Source: Dolomedes plantarius (Eukaryota; Arthropoda; Arachnida; Araneae; Dolomedidae). From it: a DNA stretch of 64,000 nt. Of the stretch, positions 62,183 to 64,000 are shown in pieces. Location: assembly GCA_907164885.2 (NCBI GenBank), contig OU015490.1, positions 207,964,772 through 208,028,771 on the forward strand, written 5' to 3'. A program made the position numbers and the translations under genes. Within the stretch, counting starts at the first letter, position 1; each line of letters opens with the position of its first letter. The notes below the pieces were generated by a model that was given only the letters and a program-made list of their open reading frames with translations, did no database searches and was not told the DNA's origin.

Positions 62183-62652
62183 TCTATATATATATATATA
62201 AAGCTAAAAATATGGGAGGGGGCGATCGCGTGACCTTAAACTGAATTTAGTTATTAAAATATAGGATTAACAATTTAAAAGTCTGGGAGTTCAAATAAGC
62301 GGCATAAGGTATTGCAGTGAAAATAGAATAAATGGGTTCGATTTGATTCAATCTCCGAAGAACCGAGGAGAATTTTAGGTAGACGTATAGCCTTGCAGTT
62401 TGGCGCTAAGAAAATGCTAAGTTTAGCAAAAGAACATGTACGATATGACATCACGCATAAGTAATGAGCGTCACTAAGCGTTGGTTTTAACGTTGAAACA
62501 AAGAAAATCGGCAGAGCGATGGAGAGATAGCATCGAGTAAAGATGCTTAATCCCTTTAAAATATGCCCCTTTAAAATATGCCCAATCCCTTTAAAATATG
62601 TGCGCCGAAGGCGCACATATTTTAAAGGGATTGGGACGCCATTTCTTTTAGA
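62183..62652 (+). mobile_element. Possible Helitron-like or hairpin element
   Basis: The TA run contains TCTATATATATATATAAAGC at 62183, a start similar to Helitron 5' ends in this window. The segment ends with a perfect 26-bp-arm hairpin (62581-62635) and then CGCCATTTCTTTTAG. There is no CTRR terminus at the expected distance, so the assignment is weak. The minus-strand frame 62275-62616 reads through the hairpin and is not credible. Confidence 0.3.
62549..62635. repeat. Perfect hairpin with partial tandem copies
   Basis: 62581-62606 and 62610-62635 are exact reverse complements (26 bp, arm starting CCCAATCCCTTTAAAATATG) around the loop GAA. Just upstream are two partial direct copies, AATCCCTTTAAAATATGCC and CCTTTAAAATATGCC. 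Confidence 0.97.
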
Positions 62653-62872
62653 TATGGAACTAAGTAATTAATTGGAAGTTAATAAAAGATGTTTGTAAAA
62701 TCAATTGGACTGTTCTATGGATACTGTGTCAACATCTTGCTGTTTGGTGGATTTATTAGTGATGAATGTCCTCGCCACCGGACCACCGACTGCCAAGTGA
62801 AAGATGATTATCCGAATGTTTAGAATAATGTGTTAAGCAAATTGATCGGGCGTGAAGCACCAACGTCCGACA

Positions 62873-63928
<1,056 letters not shown>

Positions 63929-63930
63929 TA

Positions 63931-64000
63931 CACTAGTTATCAAAAATTAAGGAAAAATCACTAAAAGAGGGATAACACGCTAAAAACTAGGCCAATCTCT
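63931..64000 (+). mobile_element. Possible Tc1-like left end, cut by window
   Basis: TA at 63929-63930 followed by CACTAGTTATCAAAAATTAA. The pattern resembles the start of the Tc1 element at 41730 (CACT..TG.ACAAA.AAATTA) and of other Tc1-like ends. The rest lies outside the window, so it cannot be tested here. Confidence 0.35.

Overview
This window is AT-rich, gene-poor eukaryotic DNA, almost certainly from an arthropod. The transposon set (Tc1/mariner, piggyBac, hAT, Helitron and spider-type gag-protease ORFs) makes a chelicerate, probably a spider, my best guess; the taxon is an inference. I found no convincing host protein-coding gene, no rRNA, no functional tRNA, and nothing prokaryotic. 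Most of what can be assigned is transposable-element (TE) DNA, in many layers and mostly decayed, joined by (TA)n microsatellites of 20 to 560 bp.

Layout. 0.2-2 kb: a 1.1-kb tandem duplication with an unrecognised small ORF. 2.4-5 kb: a pogo/Tigger-type MITE and two copies of a Helitron-like family with two more copies at 22.9 and 48.5 kb. 6.9-7.6 kb: two small tandem repeats. 7.6-8.65 kb: a GC-richer solo-LTR candidate. 10.2-20 kb: an old ~245-bp tandem-repeat array cut by a piggyBac and by two hAT elements that landed at the same point of different repeat units. The larger hAT element carries a tRNA-derived SINE with a perfect 14-bp target duplication and a LINE fragment. 21.8-23.5 kb: the longest TA array and a Helitron-like copy. 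24-27.2 kb: a complete-ended Helitron-like element, a Tc1 fragment and a mariner. 29.6-31 kb: Helitron remnants.

32.8-39.9 kb: an LTR element and a DD37D-type Tc1/mariner relative, both set in one TA tract. They are followed by a 2.1-kb transposon of an unclassified family inserted into the transposase ORF of another element. 40-43.1 kb: a decayed mariner-superfamily transposase and a nearly intact Tc1 with one nonsense codon. 43.6-44.7 kb: a Helitron-like element. 46-48.2 kb: an unassigned GC-richer stretch and a SINE-like unit. 50.3-56.5 kb: a young gag-protease-only LTR element that may have captured part of a host mRNA, a solo LTR, a long-TIR mariner relative and a foldback MITE, all embedded in what looks like a single TA tract. 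57-58 kb: a second foldback MITE. 58.9-61.8 kb: a TTAA-flanked MITE and a second piggyBac. 62-64 kb: a perfect hairpin, a 400-bp TA array and the start of a possible further Tc1-like element.

These parts do not form a pathway. Their relation is one of nesting: TA-targeting transposons and LTR elements repeatedly landed in TA tracts, and removing them on paper restores the period of the old tandem array. The most promising leads are the gag-protease element with the possible captured host segment, the unclassified 2.1-kb transposon, and the TA tracts acting as insertion hubs. All element names rest on reading by eye; no database search was run.
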